Shown here in pieces: positions 50,119 to 62,836 of a DNA stretch of 64,000 nucleotides (position 1 is its first letter; each line of letters opens with the position of its first letter). Origin of the DNA: Ectobius pallidus (Eukaryota > Arthropoda > Insecta > Blattodea > Ectobiidae). Made by a program: the position numbers and the translations under genes. The notes below the pieces were generated by a model. That model was not told the DNA's origin. It saw nothing but the letters and a program-made list of their open reading frames with translations, and made no database searches. The DNA lies in NCBI GenBank assembly GCA_964059195.1, contig CAXKWD010000002.1, forward strand, positions 167,034,559-167,098,558, given 5' to 3'.

Positions 50119-50288
50119 CAGTGGCGGACGCAGAGGGGGGGATTGGGGGGATAGATCCCCCCCCCGAAATTTGAAAAAGGGCTATATATGTACTCTAAGT
50201 GGCCAGTTTTATAAACTGGTAATTATGTATGTAAGTCTTTCTACCTATTCAAATCCCCCCCCGAAAAAAAATTCTGCGTCCGCTACTG
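50119..50288. mobile_element. hAT-type MITE, copy 1 (170 bp)
   Basis: The ends are CAGTGGCGGACGCAGA (50119-50134) and its inverted counterpart at 50273-50288, which reads CAGTAGCGGACGCAGA on the minus strand (15 of 16 match). Flanks are the 8-bp direct repeat ACATCAAC. 8-bp target duplications and CAGTG-type ends fit the hAT superfamily. Inside are a G run and C run forming GGGGGGAT-AG-ATCCCCCC (50145-50162) and a dyad CCAGTTT-TAT-AAACTGG (50203-50219). There is no transposase frame, so it is non-autonomous. The uninterrupted target is visible in sister monomers, for example 24070. Confidence 0.93.
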
Positions 50289-50296
50289 ACATCAAC
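50289..50296 (+). repeat. Target-site duplication, right (MITE copy 1)
   Basis: ACATCAAC directly after the element, matching 50111-50118; the satellite then resumes with 'aataaaaatgtacc' without loss. Confidence 0.93.
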
Positions 50297-51549
50297 AATA
50301 AAAATGTACCATAGTTTACGAGATAAAGGCTTTCGAACCGTTGAAAACGCCTCGCACGAAAAAAGTCATATCGGCAAAAATTACATATTTTTCAATTCCG
50401 CACACTCACGGCATAAAGGAAACTTTCGGAAATAAAAATAAAATCGACGCTTACGAAAGTTGGCATGGCTGAGAATCCCGGGAAGGCATGCAGCTTCTAT
50501 AAAAGCGGAGGATTGTATAAGAGTGGAAAGAGAACAGTTTCAACTGCTTTTGCATATAAACTTATGTTTCCTCGGAAACACAAGACATTTTTGAGATTAT
50601 ATTGTTAATGTAAAAACAATATTTTTTATTCTTGGAGATGAAAGTCGCTCAGGATTTTAGAAAAGTCGATATAAAACCATTTCATCAGCCTAGTACATAA
50701 AAACTCCCAAGAGACGAACGTCAAAACATTTCATTGCGAATAAAAGCGTGTACATCAACAATAAAAATGTACCATAATTTACGAGATAACGGCTGTCGAA
50801 CCGTTGAAAACGACTCACACGAAAAAAGTCGTATCGGTAAAAATAACATCTTTTTAAATTCCGCATACTCACAGCATAAAAGAATCTTTCGGAAATAAAA
50901 CTAAAATCGACGCTAACGGAAGTTGGCAGTGCTGAGAATTCCGGGAAGGCATGCAGCTTCTTTTAAAGCACAGGATTGTATAAGAGTGGAAAAAGAACAG
51001 TTTCAACTGCTTTTGCATATAAACTTATGTTTCCTCGGAAACACAAGACATTTTTGAGATTATATTGTTAATGTAAAAACAATATTTTTTATTCTTGGAG
51101 ATGAAAGTCGCGCAGGATTTTAGAAAAGTCGAAATAAAACCATTTTATCAGCCTAGTACATAAAAACTCCCAAAAGACGAACGTCATAACATTTCATTGC
51201 GAACAAAACGTTTACATCAACAATAAAAATGTACCATAGTTTACGTTATAACGGCTGTCGAACCGTCTCAAACGCCTCACACGAAAAAAGTCATATCGGC
51301 AAAAATAACATCTTTTACAATTCCGTATACTCACAGCATAAAAGAAACTTTCGGAAATAAAACTAAAATCGACGCTAACGGAAGTTGGCAGGGCTTTAGA
51401 ATCCCGGGAAGGCATGCAGCTTCTATTAAAGAGCAGGATTGTATAAGAGTGGAAAAAGAACAGTTTCAACTGCTTTTGCATATAAACTTATGTTTCCTCG
51501 GAAACGCAAGAAATTTTTGAGATTATATTGTTAATGTAAAAACAGTATC

Positions 51550-54500
51550 TTTTATTCTTGGAGATGAAAATCGCGCAGGATTTTAGAAAACTCGAAATAA
51601 AAACGTTTTATCAGCGTACTACATAAATCCTCCCAAATGACAAAACGCATAACTTTTCATTGCGAATATAACCATGTACATCAACAATAAAAATGTACCA
51701 TAGTTTACGAGATAAAGGCTTTCGAACCGTTGAAAACGCCTCGCACGAAAAAAGTCATATCGGCAAAAATTACATATTTTTCAATTCCGCACACTCACGG
51801 CATAAAGGAAACTTTCGGAAATAAAAATAAAATCGACGCTTACGAAAGTTGGCATGGCTGAGAATCCCGGGAAGGCATGCAGCTTCTATAAAAGCGGAGG
51901 ATTGTATAAGAGTGGAAAGAGAACAGTTTCAACTGCTTTTGCATATAAACTTATGTTTCCTCGGAAACACAAGACATTTTTGAGATTATATTGTTAATGT
52001 AAAAACAATATTTTTTATTCTTGGAGATGAAAGTCGCTCAGGATTTTAGAAAAGTCGATATAAAACCATTTTATCAGCCTAGTACATAAAAACTCCCAAG
52101 AGACAAACGTCATAACATTTCATTGCGAACAAAACGTTTACATCAACAATAAAAATGTACCATAGTTTACGTTATAACGGCTGTCGAACCGTCTCAAACG
52201 CCTCACACGAAAAAAGTCATATCGGCAAAAATAACATCTTTTACAATTCCGAACACTCACAGCATAAAAGAAACTTAGGGAAATAAAAATAAAATCGACG
52301 CTAACGAAAGTTGGCAGGGCTGAGAATCCCGGGAAGGCATGCAGCTTCTATTAAAGCGCAGGATTGTATAAGAGTGGAAAAAGAACAGTTTCAACTGCTT
52401 TTGCATATAAACTTATGTTTCCTCGGAAACACAAGACATTTTTGAGATTATATTGTTAATGTAAAAACAATATTTTTTATTCTTGGAGATGAAAGTCGCG
52501 CAGGATTTTAGAAAAGTCGAAATAAAACCGTTTTATCAGCATACTACATAAAAACTCTCTAGAGACGAACCTCATAACATTTCATTGCGAATAAAACCGT
52601 GTGACATCAACAATAAAAATGTACCATAGTTTACGAGATAACGGCTGTCGAACCGTTGAAAACGCCTCGCACGAAAAAAGTCATATCGGCAAAAATAACA
52701 TCTTTTACAATTCCGAACACTCACAGCATAAAAGAAACTTAGGGAAATAAAAATAAAATCGACGCTAACGAAAGTTGGCAGGGCTGAGAATCCCGGGAAG
52801 GCATGCAGCTTCTATTAAAGCGCAGGGTTGTATAAGAGTGGAAAAAGAACAGTTTCAACTGCTTTTGCATATAAACTTATGTTTCCTCGGAAACACAATA
52901 CATTTTTGAGATTATATTGTTAATGGAAAAACAATATTTTTTATTCTTGGAGATGAAAATCGCGCAGTATTTTAGAAAAGTCGAAATAAAACCATTTTAT
53001 CAGCCTAGTACATAAAAACTCCCAAGAGACGAACGTCATAACATTTCATTGCGTATAAAACCGTGTACATCAACAATAAAAATGTACCATAGATTACAAG
53101 ATAACGGCTGTCAAACCGTTGAAAACGACTCACACGAAAAAAGTCATATCGGGAAAAATAACATCTTTTATAATTCCGCATACTCACAGCATAAAAGAAA
53201 CTTTCGGAAATAAAAATAAAATCGACGCTAATGGAAGTTGGCAGGGCTGAGAATCCCGGGAAGGCATGCAGCTTCTATTAAAGCGCAGGATTGTATACGA
53301 TTGGAAAAAGAACAGTTTCAACTGCTTTTGCATATAAACTTATGTTTCCTCGGAAACAAAAGACATTTTTGAGATTATATTGTTTATGTAAAAACAATAT
53401 TTTTTATTCTTCGAGATGAAAGTCGTGCAGGATTTTAGAAAAGTCGATATAAAGCCATTTTATCAGCCTAGTACATAAAAACTCCCAAAAGACGAACGTC
53501 AAAACATTACATTGCGAATAAAAGCGTGTACATCAACAATAAAAATGTACCATAGTTTACGAGATAACGGCTGTCGAACCGTTGAAAACGACTCACACGA
53601 AAAAAGTCATATCGGTAAAAATAACATCTTTTTGAAATCCGCATACTCACAGCATAAAATAAACTTTCGGAAATAAAACTAAAATCGACGCTAACGGAAG
53701 TTGGCAGGGCTGAGAATCCCGGGAAGGCATGCAGCTTCTATTAAAGCGCAGGATTGTATAAGAGTGGAAAAAGAACAGTTTCAACTGCTTTTGCATATAA
53801 ACTTATGTTTCCTCGGAAACACAAGACATTTTTGAGATTATATTGTTAATGTAAAAACAATATTTTTTATTCTTGGAGATGAAAGTCGCTCAGGATTTTA
53901 GAAAAGTCGATATAAAACCATTTTATCAGCCTAGTACATAAAAACTCCCAAGAGACGAACGTCAAAATATTTCATTGCGAATAAAATCGTGTACATCAAC
54001 AATAAAAATGTACCATAGTTTACGAGATAACGGCTGTCGAACCGTTGAAAACGACTCACACGAAAAAAGTCGTATCGGTAAAAATAACATCTTTTTCAAA
54101 TCCGCATACTCACAGCATAAAAGAAACTTTCGGAAATAAAACTAAAATCGACGCTAACGGAAGTTGGCAGGGCTGAGAATCCCGGGAAGGCATGCAGCTT
54201 CTATTAAAGAGCAGGATTGTATAAGAGTGGAAAAAGAACAGTTTCAACTGCTTTAGCATATAAACTTATGTTTCCTCGGAAACACAAGAAATTTTTGAGA
54301 TTATATTGTTAATGTAAAAACAGTATCTTTTATTCTTGGAGATGAAAATCGTGCAGGATTTTAGAAAACTCGAAATAAAAACGTTTTATCATCGTACTAC
54401 ATAAATCCTCCGAAATGACAAAACGCATAACTTTTCATTGCGAATATAACCATGTACATCAACAATAAAAATGTACCATAGTTTACGAGATAAAGGCTTT

Positions 54501-56179
54501 CGAACCGTTGAAAACGCCTCGCACGAAAAAAGTCATATCGGCAAAAATTACATATTTTTCAATTCCGCACACTCACGGCATAAAGGAAACTTTCGGAAAT
54601 AAAAATAAAATCGACGCTTACGAAAGTTGGCATGGCTGAGAATCCCGGGAAGGCATGCAGCTTCTATAAAAGCGGAGGATTGTATAAGAGTGGAAAGAGA
54701 ACAGTTTCAACTGCTTTTGCATATAAACTTATGTTTCCTCGGAAACACAAGACATTTTTGAGATTATATTGTTAATGTAAAAACAATATTTTTTATTCTT
54801 GGAGATGAAAGTCGCTCAGGATTTTAGAAAAGTCGATATAAAACCATTTTATCAGCCTAGTACATAAAAACTCCCAAGAGACGAACGTCAAAACATTTCA
54901 TTGCGAATAAAAGCGTGTACATCAACAATAAAAATGTACCATAATTTACGAGATAACGGCTGTCGAACCGTTGAAAACGACTCACACGAAAAAAGTCGTA
55001 TCTGTAAAAATAACATCTTTTTCAAATCCGCATACTCACAGCATAAAAGAATCTTTCGGAAATAAAACTATAATCGACGCTAACGGAAGTTGGCAGGGCT
55101 GAGAATTCCGGGAAGGCATGCAGCTTCTTTTAAAGCACAGGATTGTATAAGAGTGGAAAAAGAACAGTTTCAACTGCTTTTGCATATAAACTTATGTTTC
55201 CTCGGAAACACAAGACATTTTTGAGATTATATTGTTAATGTAAAAACAATATTTTTTATTCTTGGAGATGAAAGTCGCGCAGGATTTTAGAAAAGTCGAA
55301 ATAAAACCATTTTATCAGCCTAGTACATAAAAACTCCCAAGAGACGAACGTCATAACATTTCATTGCGAATAAAACCGTGTACATCAACAATAAAAATGT
55401 ACCGTAGTTTACGAGATAACGGCTGTCGAACCGTTGAAACGCCTCGCACGAAAAAAGTCATATCGGCAAAAATAACATCTTTTACAATTCTGCACACTCA
55501 CAGCATAAAAGAAACTTTCGGAAATAAAAATAAAATCGACGCTTACGGAAGTTGGTAGGGCTGAGAATCCCGGGAAGGCATGCAGCTTCTATTAAAGAGC
55601 AGGATTGTATAAGAGTGGAAAAAGAACAGTTTCAACTGCTTTTGCATATAAACTTATGTTTCCTCGGAAACGCAAGAAATTTTTGAGATTATATTGTTAA
55701 TGTAAAAACAGTATCTTTTATTCTTGGAGATGAAAATCGCGCAGGATTTTAGAAAAGTCGAAATAAAACCGTTTTATCAGCATACTACATAAGAACTCTC
55801 TAGAGACGAACCTCATAACATGTCATTGCGAATAAAACCGTGTAACATCAACAATAAAAATGTACCATAGTTTACGAGATAACGGCTGTCGAACCGTTGA
55901 AAACGCCTCGCACGAGAAAAGTCATATCGGCAAAAATAACATCTTTTACAATTCCGAACACTCACAGCATAAAAGAAACTTTCGGAAATAAAAATAAAAT
56001 CGACGCTAACGAAAGTTGGCAGGGCTGAGAATCCCGGGAAGGCATGCAGCTTCTATTAAAGAGCAGGATTGTATAAGAGTGGAAAAAGAACAGTTTCAAC
56101 TGCTTTTGCATATAAACTTATGTTTCCTCGGAAACGCAAGAAATTTTTGAGATTATATTGTTAATGTAAAAACAGTATC
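51550..56179 (+). repeat. B-type ten-monomer stretch without MITE
   Basis: Starts are 51550 (m5), 52013 (h), 52475 (m1), 52939 (m2'), 53402 (m3'), 53865 (m4'), 54328 (m5', empty site), 54791 (m6'), 55254 (m7') and 55716 (chimera). It is 4630 bp long, the same as an A unit but with different content, so the equal length only reflects ten monomers. Scattered private changes include 'ttcttcgagatg' at 53402, 'aataaaatcgtg' near 53985 and 'actataatcg' near 55068. Confidence 0.86.
55716..56179 (+). repeat. Chimeric monomer m1''/m4
   Basis: The head and middle are m1'' ('cataagaactctctagag', 'gtgtaacatc', 'ctaacgaaag'). The end is m4-like ('cagcttctattaaagagc', 'gaaacgcaagaaattt', 'cagtatctttt' junction). 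The switch lies between about 56010 and 56048. It lets an A-type m5 follow m1'' directly. Confidence 0.75.
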
Positions 56180-58030
56180 TTTTATTCTTGGAGATGAAAA
56201 TCGCGCAGGATTTTAGAAAACTCGAAATAAAAACGTTTTATCAGCGTACTACATAAATCCTCCCAAATGACAAAACGCATAACTTTTCATTGCGAATATA
56301 ACCATGTACATCAACAATAAAAATGTACCATAGTTTACGAGATAAAGGCTTTCGAACCGTTGAAAACGCCTCGCACGAAAAAAGTCATATCGGCAAAAAT
56401 TACATATTTTTCAATTCCGCACACTCACGGCATAAAGGAAACTTTCGGAAATAAAAATAAAATCGACGCTTACGAAAGTTGGCATGGCTGAGAATCCCGG
56501 GAAGGCATGCAGCTTCTATAAAAGCGGAGGATTGTATAAGAGTGGAAAGAGAACAGTTTCAACTGCTTTTGCATATAAACTTATGTTTCCTCGGAAACAC
56601 AAGACATTTTTGAGATTATATTGTTAATGTAAAAACAATATTTTTTATTCTTGGAGATGAAAGTCGCTCAGGATTTTAGAAAAGTCGATATAAAACCATT
56701 TTATCAGCCTAGTACATAAAAACTCCCAAGAGACGAACGTCAAAACATTTCATTGCGAATAAAAGCGTGTACATCAACAATAAAAATGTACCATATTTTA
56801 CGAGATAACGGCTGTCGAACCGTTGAAAACGACTCACACGAAAAAAGTCGTATCGGTAAAAATAACATCTTTTTCAAATCCGCATACTCACAGCATAAAA
56901 GAATCTTTCGGAAATAAAACTAAAATCGACGCTAACGGAAGTTGGCAGGGCTGAGAATCCCGGGAAGGCATGCAGCTTCTATTAAAGCACAGGATTGTAT
57001 AAGAGTGGAAAAAGAACAGTTTCAACTGCTTTTGCATATAAACTTATGTTTCCTCGGAAACACAAGACATTTTTGAGATTATATTGTTAATGTAAAAACA
57101 ATATTTTTTATTCTTGGAGATGAAAATCGCGCAGGATTTTAGAAAAGTCGAAATAAAACCATTTTATCAGCCTAGTACATAAAAACTCCCAAGAGACGAA
57201 CGTCATAACATTTCATTGCGAATAAAAGCGTGTACATCAACAATAAAAATGTACCATAGTTTACGAGATAACGGCTGTCGAACCGTTGAAAACGACTCAC
57301 ACGAAAAAAGTCATATCGGTAAAAATAACATCTTTTTCAAATCCGCATACCCACAGCATAAAAGAAACTTTCGGAAATAAAAATAAAATCGACGCTAACG
57401 GAAGTTGGCAGGGCTGAGAATCCCGGGAAGGCATGCAGCTTCTATTAAAGGGCAGGATTGTATAAGATTGGAAAAAGAACAGTTTAACTGCTTTTGCATA
57501 TAAACTTATGTTTCCTCGGAAACACAAGACATTTTTGAGATTATATTGTTAATGTAAAAACAATATTTTTTATTCTTGGAGATGAAAGTCGCGCAGGATT
57601 TTAGAAAAGTCGAAATAAAACCATTTTATCAGCCTAGTACATAAAAACTCCCAAGAGACGAACGTCATAACATTTCATTGCGAACAAAACGTTTACATCA
57701 ACAATAAAAATGTACCATAGTTTACGTTATAACGGCTGTCGAACCGTCTCAAACGCCTCACACGAAAAAAGTCATATCGGCAAAAATAACATCTTTTACA
57801 ATTCCGTATACTCACAGCATAAAAGAAACTTTCGGAAATAAAACTAAAATCGACGCTAACGGAAGTTGGCAGGGCTTTAGAATCCCGGGAAGGCATGCAG
57901 CTTCTATTAAAGAGCAGGATTGTATAAGAGTGGAAAAAGAACAGTTTCAACTGCTTTTGCATATAAACTTATGTTTCCTCGGAAACGCAAGAAATTTTTG
58001 AGATTATATTGTTAATGTAAAAACAGTATC
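56180..58030 (+). repeat. A-type fragment m5-m6-m9-m10 inside family B
   Basis: Starts are 56180, 56643, 57106 and 57568. The m6 has 'accatattttacg' and CCCGGG (the A form, not m6'), and the m9 has 'catacccacagc' and the missing C. The order matches the end of A6, where m7 and m8 are also missing, but the m9 head here is 'gaaaatcgcg', so the junction is not identical to that at 46280. Confidence 0.82.
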
Positions 58031-60344
58031 TTTTATTCTTGGAGATGAAAATCGCGCAGGATTTTAGAAAACTCGAAATAAAAACGTTTTATCAGCGTAC
58101 TACATAAATCCTCCCAAATGACAAAACGCATAACTTTTCATTGCGAATATAACCATGTACATCAACAATAAAAATGTACCATAGTTTACGAGATAAAGGC
58201 TCTCGAATCGTTGAAAACGCCTCGCACGAAAAAAGTCATATCGGCAAAAATTACATATTTTTCAATTCCGCACACTCACGGCATAAAGGAAACTTTCGGA
58301 AATAAAAATAAAATCGACGCTTACGAAAGTTGGCATGGCTGAGAATCCCGGGAAGGCATGCAGCTTCTATAAAAGCGGAGGATTGTATAAGAGTGGAAAG
58401 AGAACAGTTTCAACTGCTTTTGCATATAAACTTATGTTTCCTCGGAAACACAAGACATTTTTGAGATTATATTGTTAATGTAAAAACAATATTTTTTATT
58501 CTTGGAGATGAAAGTCGCTCAGGATTTTAGAAAAGTCGATATAAAACCATTTTATCAGCCTAGTACATAAAAACTCCCAAGAGACAAACGTCATAACATT
58601 TCATTGCGAACAAAACGTTTACATCAACAATAAAAATGTACCATAGTTTACGTTATAACGGCTGTCGAACCGTCTCAAACGCCTCACACGAAAAAAGTCA
58701 TATCGGCAAAAATAACATCTTTTACAATTCCGAACACTCACAGCATAAAAGAAACTTAGGGAAATAAAAATAAAATCGACGCTAACGAAAGTTGGCAGGG
58801 CTGAGAATCCCGGGAAGGCATGCAGCTTCTATTAAAGCGCAGGATTGTAATAGAGTGGAAAAAGAACAGTTTCAACTGCTTTTGCATATAAACTTATGTT
58901 TCCTCGGAAACACAAGACATTTTTGAGATTATATTGTTAATGTAAAAACAATATTTTTTATTCTTGGAGATGAAAGTCGCGCAGGATTTTAGAAAAGTCG
59001 AAATAAAACCGTTTTATCAGCATACTACATAAAAACTCTCTAGAGACGAACCTCATAACATTTCATTGCGAATAAAACCGTGTAACATCAACAATAAAAA
59101 TGTACCATAGTTTACGAGATAACGGCTGTCGAACCGTTGAAAACGCCTCGCACGAAAAAAGTCATATCGGCAAAAATAACATCTTTTACAATTCCGAACA
59201 CTCACAGCATAAAAGAAACTTAGGGAAATAAAAATAAAATCTACGCTAACGAAAGTTGGCAGGGCTGAGAATCCCGGGAAGGCATGCAGCTTCTATTAAA
59301 GCGCAGGATTGTATAAGAGTGGAAAAAGAACAGTTTCAACTGCTTTTGCATATAAACTTATGTTTCCTCGGAAACACAAGACATTTTTGAGATTATATTG
59401 TTAATGGAAAAACAATATTTTTTATTCTTGGAGATGAAAATCGCGCAGTATTTTAGAAAAGTCGAAATAAAACCATTTTATCAGCCTAGTACATAAAAAC
59501 TCCCAAGAGACGAACGTCATAACATTTCATTGCGTATAAAACCGTGTACATCAACAATAAAAATGTACCATAGATTACAAGATAACGGCTGTCAAACCGT
59601 TGAAAACGACTCACACGAAAAAAGTCATATCGGGAAAAATAACATCTTTTATAATTCCGCATACTCACAGCATAAAAGAAACTTTCGGAAATAAAAATAA
59701 AATCGACGCTAATGGAAGTTGGCAGGGCTGAGAATCCCGGGAAGGCATGCAGCTTCTATTAAAGCGCAGGATTGTATAAGATTGGAAAAAGAACAGTTTA
59801 ACTGCTTTTGCATATAAACTTATGTTTCCTCGGAAACACAAGACATTTTTGAGATTATATTGTTAATGTAAAAACAATATTTTTTATTCTTGGAGATGAA
59901 AGTCGCGCAGGATTTTAGAAAAGTCGAAATAAAACCATTTTATCAGCCTAGTACATAAAAACTCCCAAGAGACGAACGTCATAACATTTCATTGCGAACA
60001 AAACGTTTACATCAACAATAAAAATGTACCATAGTTTACGTTATAACGGCTGTCGAACCGTCTCAAACGCCTCACACGAAAAAAGTCATATCGGCAAAAA
60101 TAACATCTTTTACAATTCCGTATACTCACAGCATAAAAGAAACTTTCGGAAATAAAACTAAAATCGACGCTAACGGAAGTTGGCAGGGCTTTAGAATCCC
60201 GGGAAGGCATGCAGCTTCTATTAAAGAGCAGGATTGTATAAGAGTGGAAAAAGAACAGTTTCAACTGCTTTTGCATATAAACTTATGTTTCCTCGGAAAC
60301 GCAAGAAATTTTTGAGATTATATTGTTAATGTAAAAACAGTATC
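58031..60344 (+). repeat. B-type block m5-h-m1-m2'/m9-m10
   Basis: Starts are 58031, 58494, 58956, 59420 and 59882. It follows the usual B order up to m2' and then jumps to m10 through a fused monomer, skipping m3' to m6'. The m5 has private 'ggctctcgaatcg' near 58199, and the m1 has 'aaatctacgc' near 59239. Confidence 0.84.
59420..59881 (+). repeat. Chimeric monomer m2'/m9
   Basis: It is m2' up to 'aaagcgcagg' ('cagtattttag', 'accatagattacaag', 'ctgtcaaaccg', 'gctaatgg'), then m9 ('tataagattgg', 'agtttaactg' lacking one C). The switch falls within about 59767-59780. It is followed by m10, as a true m9 would be. Confidence 0.82.
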
Positions 60345-61398
60345 TTTTATTCTTGGAGATGAAAATCGCGCAGGATTTTAGAAAACTCGAAATAAAAACG
60401 TTTTATCAGCGTACTACATAAATCCTCCCAAAAGACGAACGTCAAAACATTACATTGCGAATAAAACCGTGTACATCAACAATAAAAATGTACCATAGTT
60501 TACGAGATAACGGCTGTCGAACCGTTGAAAACGACTCACACGAAAAAAGTCATATCGGTAAAAATAACATCTTTTTGAAATCCGCATACTCACAGCATAA
60601 AATAAACTTTCGGAAATAAAACTAAAATCGACGCTAACGGAAGTTGGCAGGGCTGAGAATCCCGGGAAGGCATGCAGCTTCTATTAAAGCGCAGGATTGT
60701 ATAAGAGTGGAAAAAGAACAGTTTCAACTGCTTTTGCATATAAACTTATGTTTCCTCGGAAACACAAGACATTTTTGAGATTATATTGTTAATGTAAAAA
60801 CAATATTTTTTATTCTTGGAGATGAAAGTCGCTCAGGATTTTAGAAAAGTCGATATAAAACCATTTTATCAGCCTAGTACATAAAAACTCCCAAGAGACG
60901 AACGTCAAAATATTTCATTGCGAATAAAAGCGTGTACATCAACAATAAAAATGTACCATAGTTTACGAGATAACGGCTGTCGAACCGTTGAAAACGACTC
61001 ACACGAAAAAAGTCGTATCGGTAAAAATAACATCTTTTTCAAATCCGCATACTCACAGCATAAAAGAAACTTTCGGAAATAAAACTAAAATCGACGCTAA
61101 CGGAAGTTGGCAGGGCTGAGAATCCCGGGAAGGCATGCAGCTTCTATTAAAGAGCAGGATTGTATAAGAGTGGAAAAAGAACAGTTTCAACTGCTTTAGC
61201 ATATAAACTTATGTTTCCTCGGAAACACAAGAAATTTTTGAGATTATATTGTTAATGTAAAAACAGTATCTTTTATTCTTGGAGATGAAAATCGCGCAGG
61301 ATTTTAGAAAACTCGAAATAAAAACGTTTTTTCATCGTACTACATAAATCCTCCGAAATGACAAAACGCATAACTTTTCATTGCGAATATAACCATGT

Positions 61399-61406
61399 AC
61401 ATCAAC
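61399..61406 (+). repeat. Target-site duplication, left (MITE copy 2)
   Basis: ACATCAAC, the same octamer and the same monomer position as in copy 1; its partner is 61576-61583. Confidence 0.92.
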
Positions 61407-61575
61407 CAGTGGCGGACGCAGAGGGGGGGATTGGGGGGATAGATCCCCCCCCGAAATTTGAAAAAGGGCTATATATGTACTCTAAGTGGCCAGTTTTATA
61501 AACTGGTAATTATGTATGTAAGTCTTTCTACCTATTCAAATCCCCCCCCGAAAAAAAATTCTGCGTCCGCTACTG
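61407..61575. mobile_element. hAT-type MITE, copy 2 (169 bp)
   Basis: By eye it equals copy 1 except for one fewer C in the first C run (8 instead of 9). It has the same 16-bp inverted ends with the same single mismatch, and lies 136 bases from the start of its m5' monomer, as copy 1 does. Identical site and target duplication argue for copying along with the satellite rather than a second transposition. No coding capacity is present. Confidence 0.92.
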
Positions 61576-61583
61576 ACATCAAC
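61576..61583 (+). repeat. Target-site duplication, right (MITE copy 2)
   Basis: ACATCAAC directly after the element, followed by 'aataaaaatgtacc' of the interrupted m5' monomer. Confidence 0.92.
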
Positions 61584-62836
61584 AATAAAAATGTACCATA
61601 GTTTACGAGATAAAGGCTTTCGAACCGTTGAAAACGCCTCGCACGAAAAAAGTCATATCGGCAAAAATTACATATTTTTCAATTCCGCACACTCACGGCA
61701 TAAAGGAAACTTTCGGAAATAAAAATAAAATCGACGCTTACGAAAGTTGGCATGGCTGAGAATCCCGGGAAGGCATGCAGCTTCTATAAAAGCGGAGGAT
61801 TGTATAAGAGTGGAAAGAGAACAGTTTCAACTGCTTTTGCATATAAACTTATGTTTCCTCGGAAACACAAGACATTTTTGAGATTATATTGTTAATGTAA
61901 AAACAATATTTTTTATTCTTGGAGATGAAAGTCGCTCAGGATTTTAGAAAAGTCGATATAAAACCATTTTATCAGCCTAGTACATAAAAACTCCCAAGAG
62001 ACGAACGTCAAAACATTTCATTGCGAATAAAAGCGTGTACATCAACAATAAAAATGTACCATAATTTACGAGATAACGGCTGTCGAACCGTTGAAAACGA
62101 CTCACACGAAAAAAGTCGTATCGGTAAAAATAACATCTTTTTCAAATCCGCATACTCACAGCATAAAAGAATCTTTCGGAAATAAAACTAAAATCGACGC
62201 TAACGGAAGTTGGCAGGGCTGAGAATTCCGGGAAGGCATGCAGCTTCTTTTAAAGCACAGGATTGTATAAGAGTGGAAAAAGAACAGTTTCAACTGCTTT
62301 TGCATATAAACTTATGTTTCCTCGGAAACACAAGACATTTTTGAGATTATATTGTTAATGTAAAAACAATATTTTTTATTCTTGGAGATGAAAGTCGCGC
62401 AGGATTTTAGAAAAGTCGAAATAAAACCATTTTATCAGCCTAGTACATAAAAACTCCCAAAAGACGAACGTCATAACATTTCATTGCGAACAAAACGTTT
62501 ACATCAACAATAAAAATGTACCATAGTTTACGTTATAACGGCTGTCGAACCGTCTCAAACGCCTCACACGAAAAAAGTCATATCGGCAAAAATAACATCT
62601 TTTACAATTCCGTATACTCACAGCATAAAAGAAACTTTCGGAAATAAAACTAAAATCGACGCTAACGGAAGTTGGCAGGGCTTTAGAATCCCGGGAAGGC
62701 ATGCAGCTTCTATTAAAGAGCAGGATTGTATAAGAGTGGAAAAAGAACAGTTTCAACTGCTTTTGCATATAAACTTATGTTTCCTCGGAAACGCAAGAAA
62801 TTTTTGAGATTATATTGTTAATGTAAAAACAGTATC

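Larger units (their letters stand above)
47205..51549 (+). repeat. B-type nine-monomer unit B3, carrying MITE copy 1
   Basis: Starts are 47205 (m5), 47668 (h), 48130 (m1), 48594 (m2'), 49057 (m3'), 49520 (m4'), 49983 (m5' with the insertion), 50624 (m6') and 51087 (m10). The total of 4345 bp equals nine monomers plus 178 bp (element plus duplicated target). The m3' here has 'aataaaaccgtg' near 49176 where others have 'aataaaagcgtg'; only the block at 60345 shares this. Confidence 0.88.
60345..62836 (+). repeat. B-type block carrying MITE copy 2
   Basis: Starts are 60345 (m5/m3' chimera), 60808 (m4'), 61271 (m5' with the insertion), 61911 (m6') and 62374 (m10). From about 60428 on, it and the following monomers track 49140-52712 at a shift of 11,288 bp (11,287 after the element, because of one C). 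In the chimera the m5 head ends at 'cataaatcctccca' and m3' resumes at 'aaagacgaacgtc', including the rare 'aataaaaccgtg'. Confidence 0.87.

Noticed and set aside
50135..50165. G-quadruplex in the MITE G runs
   Set aside because: Only two G runs lie close together on one strand. The adjacent C run makes a hairpin (GGGGGGAT-AG-ATCCCCCC) more likely than an intramolecular four-run quadruplex.
51550..56179. Another A-type HOR copy, because it is exactly 4630 bp
   Set aside because: Its monomers are of B types in B order; the equal length only reflects ten monomers of similar size.
61407..61575. Second independent MITE transposition
   Set aside because: Same insertion base, same target duplication, same monomer type and shared rare flanking variants point to co-duplication with the satellite.
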